64,000 nt of DNA from Sphingobium scionense (GTDB lineage: Bacteria; Pseudomonadota; Alphaproteobacteria; Sphingomonadales; Sphingomonadaceae), in contig NZ_JACIEU010000013.1 in the NCBI RefSeq assembly GCF_014197035.1, positions 62,001-126,000 on the forward strand, read 5' to 3'. Shown here piece after piece: positions 1 to 8,502 of the stretch. The notes beneath the pieces are model-generated. The model was not told the origin of the DNA and ran no database searches. It saw only the letters and a list, made by a program, of their open reading frames with translations. How positions within the stretch are numbered: position 1 is the stretch's first letter; each line of letters opens with the position of its first letter. Made by a program: the position numbers and the translations under genes.

Positions 1-592
1 AGACCTGCAGTGCATCAAGCTCGGTCGGGCGCGCGAAATTGTAACGCCACACCGCCTGGCCAGTGAATTGGGGCTTGGGCGCATCGGGGAAAATGGCGTC
101 GCGGGTTTGCGAATAAACGCCGTCCGCACCCACAACCAGATCATAGCGATCGCTGCTGCCGTCCGAGAAATCGACAGCCACGCCGTCGCCTTCGTCGATG
201 ATGCGCTCGGCGGTCACGCCAAGGCGGACGATCGCGCCGCTGGACAGCGTGCGATCACCCAGGACCTTGTGGAGCGCGGGCCGACCGATGCCCACATTGG
301 CGGGCTTTCCCTCGACCAGCCGGGGCGAAGGCACGCGGGCAATTTTAGTCCCGTTGGGCAGGAAGATTTCGATCGCGTCGAAGCCGACCCCTGCGGACAG
401 ATAATCGTCGAGAAGGCCGAGCTGCGCCATCGCCCGAACGACATTGGACTGCTGAATGATGCCCACGCCATAGACAGACCAGTCAGGATCACGTTCGATA
501 ACATCGACCTGATGCCCCTTGGCGCGCAGGGCGATCGCAGCCGTCAGGCCCCCGATACCGCCGCCAATGACCAATATGCGCTGCGCTTCCAA
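1..592 (-). CDS. FAD-dependent aromatic monooxygenase, N-terminal part (cut by window edge)
   Basis: The reading frame is open to the window edge, so only about 197 N-terminal residues are visible. They begin with a Rossmann FAD motif (ILVIGGGIGGLTAAIAL) and later carry the second FAD motif GADGVYS, the layout of group A flavoprotein hydroxylases of the PHBH/UbiH type, which hydroxylate aromatic rings using NAD(P)H and O2. I chose a TTG start at 592 because GGAGGA lies about 9 bases upstream and the FAD motif begins five codons later; no ATG fits. The gene runs away from the neighbouring LysR gene, on the same strand and 81 bp downstream of it, so it may be a target of that regulator. Substrate unknown. 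Confidence 0.8.
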   Translation of the reverse strand, partial: MEAQRILVIGGGIGGLTAAIALRAKGHQVDVIERDPDWSVYGVGIIQQSNVVRAMAQLGLLDDYLSAGVGFDAIEIFLPNGTKIARVPSPRLVEGKPANVGIGRPALHKVLGDRTLSSGAIVRLGVTAERIIDEGDGVAVDFSDGSSDRYDLVVGADGVYSQTRDAIFPDAPKPQFTGQAVWRYNFARPTELDALQV

Positions 593-673
593 GTCTCGCT
601 CTCCTCCAATTTGTTCTGGGGAGAGTTTAAGCTGCGCTTTTCAATCTCAAAATTCGATTGTTTGGATCATCAC

Positions 674-1588
674 TCATCCATTTTGTGGATCATTTGCCAT
701 CCGTCGCAATTGCTCTCGAAGCCAGAAAAGCCCTTCGTCAGCAGCGCGAGTCTGATGAAACTGCACCAGCTCCTGCATCACCGGGAAGGCAAAGGGCATC
801 GGCACCGACGTCAGCGGGAAAAGGCGCATGGCCGCCCGTGCGAGGCGCTCATGCATGACGGCCAGCCGCTGGGTTCCCACCAATAGCCAGGGAACGGTCG
901 TGAATGACGAGGTCGAGATCTCGATCCGGCGATGCTTGCCCATCAGCGCCAGATGTCGATCGGCAAAGGCGATATTGGAGCGCGAGCCAATGGCGACGCC
1001 GACATGGCCCGCGCCCAGAAAGCTTGCTTCGTCGAGTGAAGCCTGAAGCAAAGGGCTGTCCTTCCACCCCACGACGACATGCTCTTCCTCGAACAGCAAT
1101 TCTGTCGGATGATCGGCGGAGAGAAATTCGCGCGGACTGATCATCAGATCTGCCTTGCCATCACCGATCAGTTCGGGACTGTGCTGATCAGGCGAGATCA
1201 GCTGCAGCCTTACACCGGGCGCCAGAGTGGACAGGTCCGCCATCAAGGGAGCGACAAGCGCTGTGATCACATAGTCGGACGCGATGACCTTGAAGGTCCG
1301 TTGTGAGGTAGCAGGATCGAAGGAGGCCGATGTTGCGAGCAGGGTTTCAATCCCGCCCAGGCATTCGCGCACCAGCGGCGCCAGACTTTCGGCGAAGGCG
1401 GTCGGGTACATGCGTTTGCCATGGGTCACCAACAGGGGATCACCGAAATAGTCACGCAGCCGGGACAGGGCAGCACTCATCGCGGGCTGGCTGAGATGCA
1501 TCTGCCGCGCCGCGCCGGACACCGAATGTGTCTGCATGAGCCCTTCGAAGACAGCGAGAAGATTGAGATCGAGACCGCGGAAACGCAT
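674..1588 (-). CDS. LysR-family transcriptional regulator
   Basis: A 304-residue protein of standard LysR length. Residues 1-60 form the winged helix-turn-helix (LDLNLLAVFEGLMQ, then AARQMHLSQPAMSAALSRLR), as in NodD/NahR-like members that begin with a short RxxLDLNLL stretch. The rest is a periplasmic-binding-protein-like effector domain. It is transcribed divergently from the TonB receptor gene at 1713 with 124 bp between them, the usual LysR arrangement, and the partial monooxygenase lies just downstream on the same strand. It probably responds to an aromatic intermediate and controls one or both neighbours; that is inferred from position. Confidence 0.9.
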   Translation of the reverse strand: MRFRGLDLNLLAVFEGLMQTHSVSGAARQMHLSQPAMSAALSRLRDYFGDPLLVTHGKRMYPTAFAESLAPLVRECLGGIETLLATSASFDPATSQRTFKVIASDYVITALVAPLMADLSTLAPGVRLQLISPDQHSPELIGDGKADLMISPREFLSADHPTELLFEEEHVVVGWKDSPLLQASLDEASFLGAGHVGVAIGSRSNIAFADRHLALMGKHRRIEISTSSFTTVPWLLVGTQRLAVMHERLARAAMRLFPLTSVPMPFAFPVMQELVQFHQTRAADEGLFWLREQLRRMANDPQNG

Positions 1589-1712
1589 GATCCATCCATT
1601 CCATGATTGGATAACGATAAGATCAAATGATTTAACCTATGGACCATAACTGATCTACTCTTTCCTCACAGATGCGTCGGCATAGGCGCGCACATCAGGA
1701 GAGGAGACAGGC
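1589..1712. promoter_or_regulatory. Divergent promoter region, LysR / TonB receptor
   Basis: This 124-bp gap separates two divergent genes. Its first part (about 1595-1660) is clearly more AT-rich than the surroundings and holds several ATGAT/ATCA half-sites of the kind LysR proteins bind. The last 25 bases carry a GGAGAGGAGA ribosome-binding region for the receptor gene. No single operator can be fixed by eye. Confidence 0.45.
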
Positions 1713-3995
1713 ATGAAGGCGGTCCTACTGGCGACAGCTGCAGCGATATTGATCCCGGTCACGCCGGCCTTGGCACAGGACCAGGGCAGCGGCGAGGAAA
1801 CGCAGGCCCAGGCATCCGGCATCGCCGACATCATCGTTACAGCACAGCGGCGTAGCGAAAATCTCCAGAAGGCGGCGATTGCCGTCAGCGCAGTGGCCGG
1901 CGATACACTAATCAAGCAGAGCATCACCCAGGCCAATGATCTGACCCGGGTCGTGCCCGCGCTTCAGGTGGCGCCAGCCGCATCCTTCACCCAGATCTAT
2001 CTGCGCGGCGTCGGCACCTTTGGTGCCAATGCCTTTGCGGAGCAGGGCGTCGCCTTCAATCTCGATGGCGTTTATCTGTCTCGCCCCGCCGCACCGGCCG
2101 GTCTCTTCTATGATCTTGAGCGGGTCGAGGTGCTCAAAGGCCCCCAGGGCACCCTCTATGGTCGCAATGCCACCGGCGGCGCCGTCAACGTCATTACCGC
2201 CAAGCCCAAGCTTGGCGAAACCTCCGGCTATATCAACGCGGAATATGGCAATTACGACGCGCTCAAGGGATCGGCTGCTCTCAACCTGCCACTCGGCGAG
2301 AAGCTCGCTTTCCGCATCGCAGGGCAATATGTGAAGCGCGACGGCTATTTCAGCGATGGCTATGACGACGAGCATACCCAGGCTGTTCGCGCCCAGTTGC
2401 GTGGCGAGACCGGCACCGGCCTCGATGCCACCTTGTCGGTCGATTATGCGCATGTGGCCGGAATGGGCTCGGGCGGCACGATTATGCCGTTGCTCGACGG
2501 AAAGCATCGGCTCGGGCCCAGCGATCCACGCGTCATTGCGGCCTATTCATCGCGTTCGCCGACACCGCCGGTCCCCCAGGCGGTCGCCAGCGATGATGGC
2601 TATCAGGATAATGACTTCTTCGGCGCAGCGCTGACGCTCAACGCGGATCTCGGCTTCGCGACGCTCACCGTCATTCCTGCCTATCGCAAGACGGATCTCG
2701 ATTTTCGCTCCTATGCCTCTAGCTTCCTGATCGACGTCCAGGAGAAGTCGAGCCAGATGTCGCTCGAAACCCGCCTGGGCGGGCATAGCGGCGCTCTCGA
2801 ATGGGTGCTGGGCGGCTATTATTTCGCCGAGGATGTGAGCGCCCGGCAGCTGTTCGATCAGGCCAGCAATGGCACCCGGCTCAATTCGGAGCTGGATACC
2901 GAAAGCCTCGCCGCCTTCGGCCAGGCGACTTTTTCGGTAACCGACAGAGTCCGGCTGACCGGGGGGCTGCGATACACGACCGACGGGAAACGCCAGACAA
3001 CTGAGGCGCACACGCTTCCCTTCGTCGGTTTCGTCAATCCAGCCCAGGGCAACTTCACCCCGATCATCCTCGATATCGTCAGCTATCCACGCACCGATGT
3101 GGATTTCAACAAGGTCACATGGAAGGCCGGTGTGGAGTTCGATGCCGGACCGCATTCGCTGCTTTACGCATCGGTTTCGACCGGATTCAAATCGGGCGCG
3201 CTGTTTGCTGCAACCGGGCGCAACTATTCCGCGCCGGAAAACATGACCGCCTATACGATCGGATCAAAAAACCGGTTCTTCGACAACAAGGTCCAGCTGA
3301 ACGCGGAAGCTTTCCTGTGGAAATATAAGGACCAGCAGATTTCGCATCTTGGCCCGGTCCAGATTGCCAGCACACCGGCGGGAGCGATCTACGGTCCGGT
3401 CTTCACCACTGAAAATGCGGGCAAGTCCACAATCTACGGCCTTGAACTGGAGGCGCTGTTCCAGCCGACGAGCCATGACCAGTTCTCGGCCAATATCCAG
3501 TATCTGCACAGCAAATATGACGAACTGACCTATCAGGCCTATTCGACGACCGGCACGGCGCCCGTCATCGGCTGCACGGTAACACCCACGAGCCAGACCG
3601 GCGCCTCACCGGCTGCCCGGATCTATGATGTGGATTGTTCGGGCCGACCGCTGGTCAACGCGCCCAGGTGGGTGTTCAATCTGGGCTATGAACATGGCTT
3701 CCAACTCGGCGATCATGGCAAGCTGATTGCGGCAACCGATACGCGGATCGAAACCTCGCGTTACCTCTCGCTCGATTTCCTCGATCTGGGGCGGCAGGGT
3801 TCCTACATGATGTCCAATGCGCGGCTCACCTACGAAACCCCGTCGGGCAATTTCTCCCTGACCGGCTTCATCAACAATATCGAGGATGAGCTGGTGTTCG
3901 CCAACTCGCTGCAGAGCCCGGCAAAGCCCGGCGTCATATACAATCAGCTAAGACCGCCCCGCACCTATGGCGTGCGTGCCGGATTCCGCTTCTAG
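1713..3995 (+). CDS. TonB-dependent outer membrane receptor
   Basis: A 760-residue outer-membrane receptor. Residues 1-22 are a Sec signal peptide ending ALAQ. A plug domain begins with the sphingomonad-type segment IIVTAQRRSENLQ (about 40-52) and includes VLKGPQGTLYGRNATGG. The remaining roughly 580 residues form the beta-barrel, ending in the aromatic-terminated strand GFRF expected for BAM-dependent insertion. It takes up a substrate using TonB/ExbB energy. The family prediction is firm and the ligand is not. The divergent LysR and downstream cupin/SDR genes suggest an aromatic or plant-derived compound rather than iron; no sigma/anti-sigma pair is nearby. Confidence 0.93.
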   Translation: MKAVLLATAAAILIPVTPALAQDQGSGEETQAQASGIADIIVTAQRRSENLQKAAIAVSAVAGDTLIKQSITQANDLTRVVPALQVAPAASFTQIYLRGVGTFGANAFAEQGVAFNLDGVYLSRPAAPAGLFYDLERVEVLKGPQGTLYGRNATGGAVNVITAKPKLGETSGYINAEYGNYDALKGSAALNLPLGEKLAFRIAGQYVKRDGYFSDGYDDEHTQAVRAQLRGETGTGLDATLSVDYAHVAGMGSGGTIMPLLDGKHRLGPSDPRVIAAYSSRSPTPPVPQAVASDDGYQDNDFFGAALTLNADLGFATLTVIPAYRKTDLDFRSYASSFLIDVQEKSSQMSLETRLGGHSGALEWVLGGYYFAEDVSARQLFDQASNGTRLNSELDTESLAAFGQATFSVTDRVRLTGGLRYTTDGKRQTTEAHTLPFVGFVNPAQGNFTPIILDIVSYPRTDVDFNKVTWKAGVEFDAGPHSLLYASVSTGFKSGALFAATGRNYSAPENMTAYTIGSKNRFFDNKVQLNAEAFLWKYKDQQISHLGPVQIASTPAGAIYGPVFTTENAGKSTIYGLELEALFQPTSHDQFSANIQYLHSKYDELTYQAYSTTGTAPVIGCTVTPTSQTGASPAARIYDVDCSGRPLVNAPRWVFNLGYEHGFQLGDHGKLIAATDTRIETSRYLSLDFLDLGRQGSYMMSNARLTYETPSGNFSLTGFINNIEDELVFANSLQSPAKPGVIYNQLRPPRTYGVRAGFRF

Positions 3996-4055
3996 TCGAT
4001 CCAAATCCGGTCGCGCGTCCCACCCCTTGGCCTGCGCGAGCTTCAGGAGAATGAT

Positions 4056-4610
4056 ATGGGTACAGAACCCGGCACCTCTTTCCGTCGTATCGTGACCGGT
4101 CATGACGCAAATCGACGATCGCGCATCGCCAGCGATGCGCCCCCGGTCCGGGTTTTCGACGATCTGGGGGAGGAGGGCCTGGTCTTCCACGAAGTCTGGA
4201 ATACCAGGCAGACACCAGCCCTCCTCGACCGGAACGACGCCGAACCTGCCGAAACGCATCTGCTGTTGGCGCCACCGCCGGGCGGGACGCGCATCCGTGT
4301 CCTGGACATCCCACCGGAGCAGGCCGGGGCAGATTTCGATGCCGTGTTCGATGCGATCGGCGGCAGCGATGCGCATGTCGGCAAGACATCCGATCGGCAT
4401 GCCAGTTTCCATCGCACCCGTTCCATCGACTATGGCATCCTGCTTTCGGGCAGCATCACATTGATGATGGATGAGGGCGAAACCGTTGCCCATGCCGGCG
4501 ACATCATCATTCAGCGCGGCACCAATCATGGCTGGATCAACCGTTCCGGCGCGCCTTGCCGGATCGCTTTCATCCTCATCGACGGAGTCTTCGGCGACGA
4601 TCTGGCATGA
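4056..4610 (+). CDS. Cupin-domain protein
   Basis: A 184-residue protein with one C-terminal cupin_2 barrel (about residues 105-175). The barrel strands are visible as SIDYGILLSGSITLMMDEGE followed by AGDIIIQRGTNHGWIN, where the histidine of TNHGW is one of the usual metal-ligand positions. Such proteins in catabolic clusters are often small non-haem dioxygenases or isomerases acting on ring-derived acids. The start has AGGAG 8 bases upstream. The stop overlaps the next start as ATGA, so it is translated together with the SDR gene. The exact reaction is unknown. Confidence 0.82.
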   Translation: MGTEPGTSFRRIVTGHDANRRSRIASDAPPVRVFDDLGEEGLVFHEVWNTRQTPALLDRNDAEPAETHLLLAPPPGGTRIRVLDIPPEQAGADFDAVFDAIGGSDAHVGKTSDRHASFHRTRSIDYGILLSGSITLMMDEGETVAHAGDIIIQRGTNHGWINRSGAPCRIAFILIDGVFGDDLA

Positions 4611-5536
4611 CCCTGCTGGTCACCGGCGCATCTGGGTTTGTCGGCCAGGAAGTTGCGCGCCTGTTGGCCGATCAGGGCGGCCATGGCGCTGTCAGGCTGA
4701 CGGATCGAACCGCGCCACCCATACCGATCGGCAGCGGTTTTGACGCCGTCGCTTTCGACCTGGCTGCCACGGAGCATCTCGACGCACTGCTCGAAGGGGT
4801 CGATCGCATCATCCATCTCGCCGCCGTTCCCGGCGGTGCGACGGAGCAGGTGCCTGCATTTGCGCGCCGCATCAATGTCGATGCCCCGCTCGCCATCCTC
4901 GAGCATCTGGACCAGATCGGGCGCCCCTGTCGCTTCGTCTATGCCAGTTCGATCGCGATATTGGGGCCGACGCCTTCACCCGTCGATGATGAAACTATGC
5001 CTGCCCCCGCCACACTCTATGGCGCGCATAAGCGCATGATCGAGATCGCTCTGCCGCAATTTGCTCGTCGGGGGAGCATCAAGAGTGTCGGACTGCGCCT
5101 GCCCGGCATCGTTGCCCGGCCCATGGGGCCAAGCGGTCTTGCTTCCGCCTTCATGAGCGACCTCTTCCATGCGGCAATAGAGCAGGAGCCGATGACCTTG
5201 CCCGTATCAGCAGAGGCCAGCATCTGGATTTTGTCGGGGCGGCAGGCAGCCTGGAACCTGATCCATGCGCTCCATTGCGACATTGAGGACGGTAGAAGCC
5301 TGACCTGCCCTGCCCTGCATGTCACCATCGGAGAACTGGTTCAGCAGATGTTCTCAGACGCGGCGAAGGTCCACCACGCACCTGATCCTGAGCTTCAACG
5401 CCTGTTCGGATCCCAGCCGGCCCTTACAACGCCATTAGCGACAGAGGCCGGCTTCCAATCCGACGACAGCCTTGAGGCGCTGATTGCTTCGGTGTTCGCC
5501 TCGATCCGCGCGCAAGCCCCCTCTATCGCCCGATAG
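4607..5536 (+). CDS. NAD(P)-dependent extended SDR, epimerase/dehydratase type (DenD-like)
   Basis: A 309-residue extended short-chain dehydrogenase. It begins with the nucleotide-binding motif TGASGFVG, has the VYASS serine region near residue 115 and the catalytic YxxxK as YGAHK near 140, and later carries SAEASIWILS, which resembles D-erythronate/tetronate dehydrogenase-type members. The start at 4607 overlaps the cupin stop by four bases (ATGA); a longer start inside the cupin gene would lack a dinucleotide-fold N-terminus. It probably oxidises a hydroxy-acid or sugar-acid intermediate. Its 3' end overlaps the end of the convergent LysR pseudogene by 14 bp. Confidence 0.85.
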   Translation: MTLLVTGASGFVGQEVARLLADQGGHGAVRLTDRTAPPIPIGSGFDAVAFDLAATEHLDALLEGVDRIIHLAAVPGGATEQVPAFARRINVDAPLAILEHLDQIGRPCRFVYASSIAILGPTPSPVDDETMPAPATLYGAHKRMIEIALPQFARRGSIKSVGLRLPGIVARPMGPSGLASAFMSDLFHAAIEQEPMTLPVSAEASIWILSGRQAAWNLIHALHCDIEDGRSLTCPALHVTIGELVQQMFSDAAKVHHAPDPELQRLFGSQPALTTPLATEAGFQSDDSLEALIASVFASIRAQAPSIAR

Positions 5537-6465
5537 CACGGCCCGCCGGCATGGACGGATCACGGCCGAGGAAGAGTTCCGCCACGAGAGTACGAAACCA
5601 GACGATCGCCGGATCGCGATCGACGCGCCGATGCCAGAATTGCTGGAGGCTTATCAGCGGCGTTTCGAATGGCGGCGGCAAGAGCTTGAGTGGCGCCATG
5701 GTGGCGAAGATGGCAGCGACCGCATGCGGCACGGTCGAAATGAGGTCGGACCCGGCCACAAGCAGCGGTACGCTCATGAAGTGGGGCGATTGAAGCTGGA
5801 TACGGCGGGACAGTCCGAGCTGCTGTATTCGAATTTCCACCAGTTCCTGGCTCCGTCCCTTCTGCGACACCAGGATATGGCCCATGTCCAAGAATTGCTC
5901 GAGAAAGCGCGCCTCCGACGTCAGGATGATCCTTGCGCACGATGCAGCTGAAGGGATGCTCGAACAATGTCTGGCACAGGAAATTGCTGCCCTGAAGATC
6001 CGGGAAATAGCCAAGCGCCATATCGACCACGCCGTCAGACATGGCCCGCTCCAGCTCATGTGGCGGCATGGAGTGGGAGCGCAGGGTCGCGCGCGGCGCG
6101 CGTTCCTTGAGTATCTCCAGCAGGGTTGGCAGGAAGACGAGCTCGCCAATGTCGGATGTGCTGATCGAAAAGCAGCGTTCCGCGTGGAGCGGGTCGAAGA
6201 CCGGCAGCCCCAGCAGGTCGGCGTCGACCATCTCCAATATGCGCCGGACCGGTTCCCGCAATCGGTCGCCCATGGGGGTGGGGTGCATGGCATTGCCGAT
6301 CCGCACCAGCAACTGGTCCTGGAAGAATTGCCGCAGCTTACCGAGTGCGAAGCTGACGTTCGGCTGGCTCATGTTGAGTCGTCGGGCGGTCGCGTGAACC
6401 CCGCGTTCCTCCAGCAAGGCATCCAGCACCACCAGCAGGTTAAGGTCGAGCCTACGGTAATCCAT
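5523..6465 (-). pseudogene. LysR-family regulator broken by a frameshift
   Basis: The N-terminal two thirds (from 6465) is a normal LysR protein: MDYRRLDLNLLVVLDALLEE, helix-turn-helix with NMSQPNVSFALGKLRQFF, and effector domain up to VRKDHPDV. The matching C-terminal part, starting ARFLEQFLDMGHILVSQ and continuing for more than 100 residues, lies in another frame. The switch falls at about 5910-5920, in the run that reads GTCGGAGGCGCG on the coding strand. One extra G there would explain it. The gene is divergent from the Rieske oxygenase at 6554, so it was probably its activator. A sequencing error cannot be excluded. Confidence 0.75.
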
Positions 6466-6485
6466 AAAACTGATCCAACATATAG

Positions 6486-6501
6486 ATATAAGTAGTTATA
6501 T
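6486..6501. promoter_or_regulatory. Candidate LysR operator palindrome
   Basis: The sequence ATATAAGTAGTTATAT has perfect arms ATATAA/TTATAT with a 4-bp centre. It lies 20 bases upstream of the LysR gene start and 52 bases upstream of the oxygenase start, the usual place for a LysR binding site. The AT-rich dyad stands out from the GC-rich surroundings. Function is inferred from position and symmetry. Confidence 0.5.
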
Positions 6502-6553
6502 TGATTGGTCGGCGACGCGCTAGGCTTTCTGCAGAATTAGACAGGAGAGCGAT

Positions 6554-7621
6554 TTGAGCGCGCAGTCGGGGCCAACGGTCGGGTCATCATTCCTCCACGA
6601 CATCTGGTATGTTGCCGGTTGGGGACATGAATTGGAGCCAGGGAAGCGGACCTCCCGAACCATATTGGGGCAACCGCTTGTGCTGTTCCGCACCGAAGGC
6701 GGCGAAGTCTCTGCGCTGGAGGATCGCTGCTGCCATCGGGCCATGCCGCTGAGCGAGGGCGTAGTAGTGGGAGAGCGTATTCGCTGCCCCTATCACGGCC
6801 TCGAATTTGGCACGAACGGCGCCTGCGTGCATATCCCCGCACAGAACAAGATACCCAGGACCGCGCGCGTGCGCCATTTCCCGCTGGTCGAAAAAGACGC
6901 CCTTCTGTGGATCTGGATGGGGGATGCAGACAAGGCGGACATCGCCGCCATAACCGATCATCCCTATCATCAAGATCCGGCCTGGGCCTGGCGGAGCGCC
7001 CATTATGATGTTCAGGGCAATTGGCAGTTGCTGGTCGACAATCTCATGGATTTGTCGCACCTGCCCTATATCCACCCCACGACCATCGGCGGCGATCCGG
7101 AACTGCATTTCAAGACGCCGACGATATCCACCCGTCTGCCCAACGGTGTTCGCGTCGAGCGCAAAATGCCTTCCTCTGTCCCCCCGCCGACCTATGTGGC
7201 CGCGGCGGGCTTCAGGGGACTCGTCGATCGCTGGCAGGAGATCGAGTTCCAGCCGGTCTTCATCCGCATTCATACCGGCGCATGTGACGAAGGAACGGGT
7301 GCCTATGATGGCGATAGATCCCATGGTTTCTCGATGCTTGGCTTTCATGGCATCACCCCGGAGACCGAGACGACAACCCATTATTTCTGGTCGATGGCGA
7401 CAAACATCATACGAAGCGACATTCCTGACCTGGTCTTCGAACAGACGGCGCGCACCTTCAAGGAAGACCAGGCCGTTCTGGAAATGCAGCAGCGTCGAAT
7501 TGCGCGCGAGCCAGGGCGGCAGCTGATCGACATTGCGAGCGATGTCGGAGGCCGGCAGACGCGCCAGTTCATCCATCGCCTGTTTCGGGCTGAACAGGAG
7601 CGAGAGGCCGTTGAGGCCTGA
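6554..7621 (+). CDS. Rieske [2Fe-2S] aromatic oxygenase, VanA/PobA-like
   Basis: A 355-residue single-component-type Rieske oxygenase. The Rieske cluster ligands are C59-x-H61 and C78-x2-H81 (DRCCHR, CPYHG). The mononuclear iron site is in NLMDLSHLPYIHP, with D166 as bridging acid and H169/H174 as ligands. Length and motifs match the vanillate O-demethylase alpha group, which demethylates or hydroxylates aromatic substrates and needs a separate ferredoxin reductase (VanB type); none is in this window. The start is TTG at 6554, with AGGAG 7-8 bases upstream. It is divergent from a LysR pseudogene and convergent with a TetR gene. A methoxylated aromatic acid or flavonoid is possible but not shown. 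Confidence 0.9.
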   Translation: MSAQSGPTVGSSFLHDIWYVAGWGHELEPGKRTSRTILGQPLVLFRTEGGEVSALEDRCCHRAMPLSEGVVVGERIRCPYHGLEFGTNGACVHIPAQNKIPRTARVRHFPLVEKDALLWIWMGDADKADIAAITDHPYHQDPAWAWRSAHYDVQGNWQLLVDNLMDLSHLPYIHPTTIGGDPELHFKTPTISTRLPNGVRVERKMPSSVPPPTYVAAAGFRGLVDRWQEIEFQPVFIRIHTGACDEGTGAYDGDRSHGFSMLGFHGITPETETTTHYFWSMATNIIRSDIPDLVFEQTARTFKEDQAVLEMQQRRIAREPGRQLIDIASDVGGRQTRQFIHRLFRAEQEREAVEA

Positions 7622-7648
7622 GAGCATGGGCTAGAGGCGATCCTGCGG

Positions 7649-8311
7649 CTATCCCTTCGCCTTGCCGTCCGCCTTTGCCTCCATCAGCGCGCGCATCTTC
7701 TCCATCCGTCCATCGGGCACTGCCAGACGCATCATCTCTCCAAGAAGGAGGATGGCATGTTCGGTTTCTGCGCGATGCGGCAGATAGCGGTCCGCAATGG
7801 ACAGACCGCGCACGCTCCAGACCATCAGGCGCATGACTGTTCGGGCAAGCGTTTCATCACCGCCAAAAGCACCCCGCATCACCGCCAGAGCCGATTGCTC
7901 GACCTCCTCCTGCATCGGTACGACGAGCTCTGCGAGTTCAGGATCGCTACGGGTCGCCTGAAGGATTTCGAGTACCGCCATGCCGGGAGGGCGACTAAGT
8001 ACCGACCAGAGCAAACTGGGCCAGTCGAAAAGATTGTCGCCCATTCCCGTGCGCACGCGGGTCGCTTCATATTCCGCCATTTCATTGTCGAATACGTGGC
8101 GCACCACCTGTGCCATCAGGGCAGCGCGCGTAGCGAAATGGTGCAGCATCGCTCCCCGGCTGACACCGGCTTGCTGTGCGATCAACGTCGTGCTGGCACC
8201 GGCATATCCATGGTCCCCGATCGAAGCGATGGTCGCCTCGATAAGGGCCAGCCTCGTCTGGGTGGTCCGTTCTTCCTGAGTCCGCCTGACCCTGGGCGCT
8301 GCTCGATCCAT
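7649..8311 (-). CDS. TetR-family transcriptional regulator
   Basis: A 220-residue TetR/AcrR repressor. The N-terminal helix-turn-helix is at about residues 18-65 (ALIEATIASIGDHGYAGAST, then GVSRGAMLHHFATRAAL). The C-terminal helical domain, which would bind ligand and dimerise, is unassigned. It is divergent from the second TonB receptor at 8503, with a palindrome between them, and it probably represses that receptor and the two glycoside hydrolases behind it. The gene ends 28 bp from the convergent Rieske oxygenase. Confidence 0.88.
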   Translation of the reverse strand: MDRAAPRVRRTQEERTTQTRLALIEATIASIGDHGYAGASTTLIAQQAGVSRGAMLHHFATRAALMAQVVRHVFDNEMAEYEATRVRTGMGDNLFDWPSLLWSVLSRPPGMAVLEILQATRSDPELAELVVPMQEEVEQSALAVMRGAFGGDETLARTVMRLMVWSVRGLSIADRYLPHRAETEHAILLLGEMMRLAVPDGRMEKMRALMEAKADGKAKG

Positions 8312-8398
8312 TATCTTCCTTCATGACAGGGTTACGGGCGCCAAGCGGCCGGAACCATCCTCTCTTATCTATCGTACCCAATCACATGCATAACAAAA

Positions 8399-8414
8399 AT
8401 GGATCGATATCCAT
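8399..8414. promoter_or_regulatory. Candidate TetR operator
   Basis: ATGGATCGATATCCAT has perfect 6-bp arms (ATGGAT/ATCCAT) around CGAT. It lies in the AT-rich gap between the divergent TetR and TonB receptor genes, 89 bases before the receptor start. A looser dyad (AACAATCA...TGACTGTT) follows about 15 bases later. Placement fits autoregulation plus control of the receptor/hydrolase genes. Confidence 0.45.
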
Positions 8415-8502
8415 ATAAACAATCAGGATTGACTGTTTTTATGGCAAAGACCAAAGCGGGCGGCAAGTGCAGGACGAGCTGCGCAAAAATAGGGAGGATG
8501 AA

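Noticed and set aside
68..886. 272-codon open frame on the plus strand at the window start
   Set aside because: Antisense to the FAD monooxygenase and the end of the LysR gene; no family and no ribosome-binding site.
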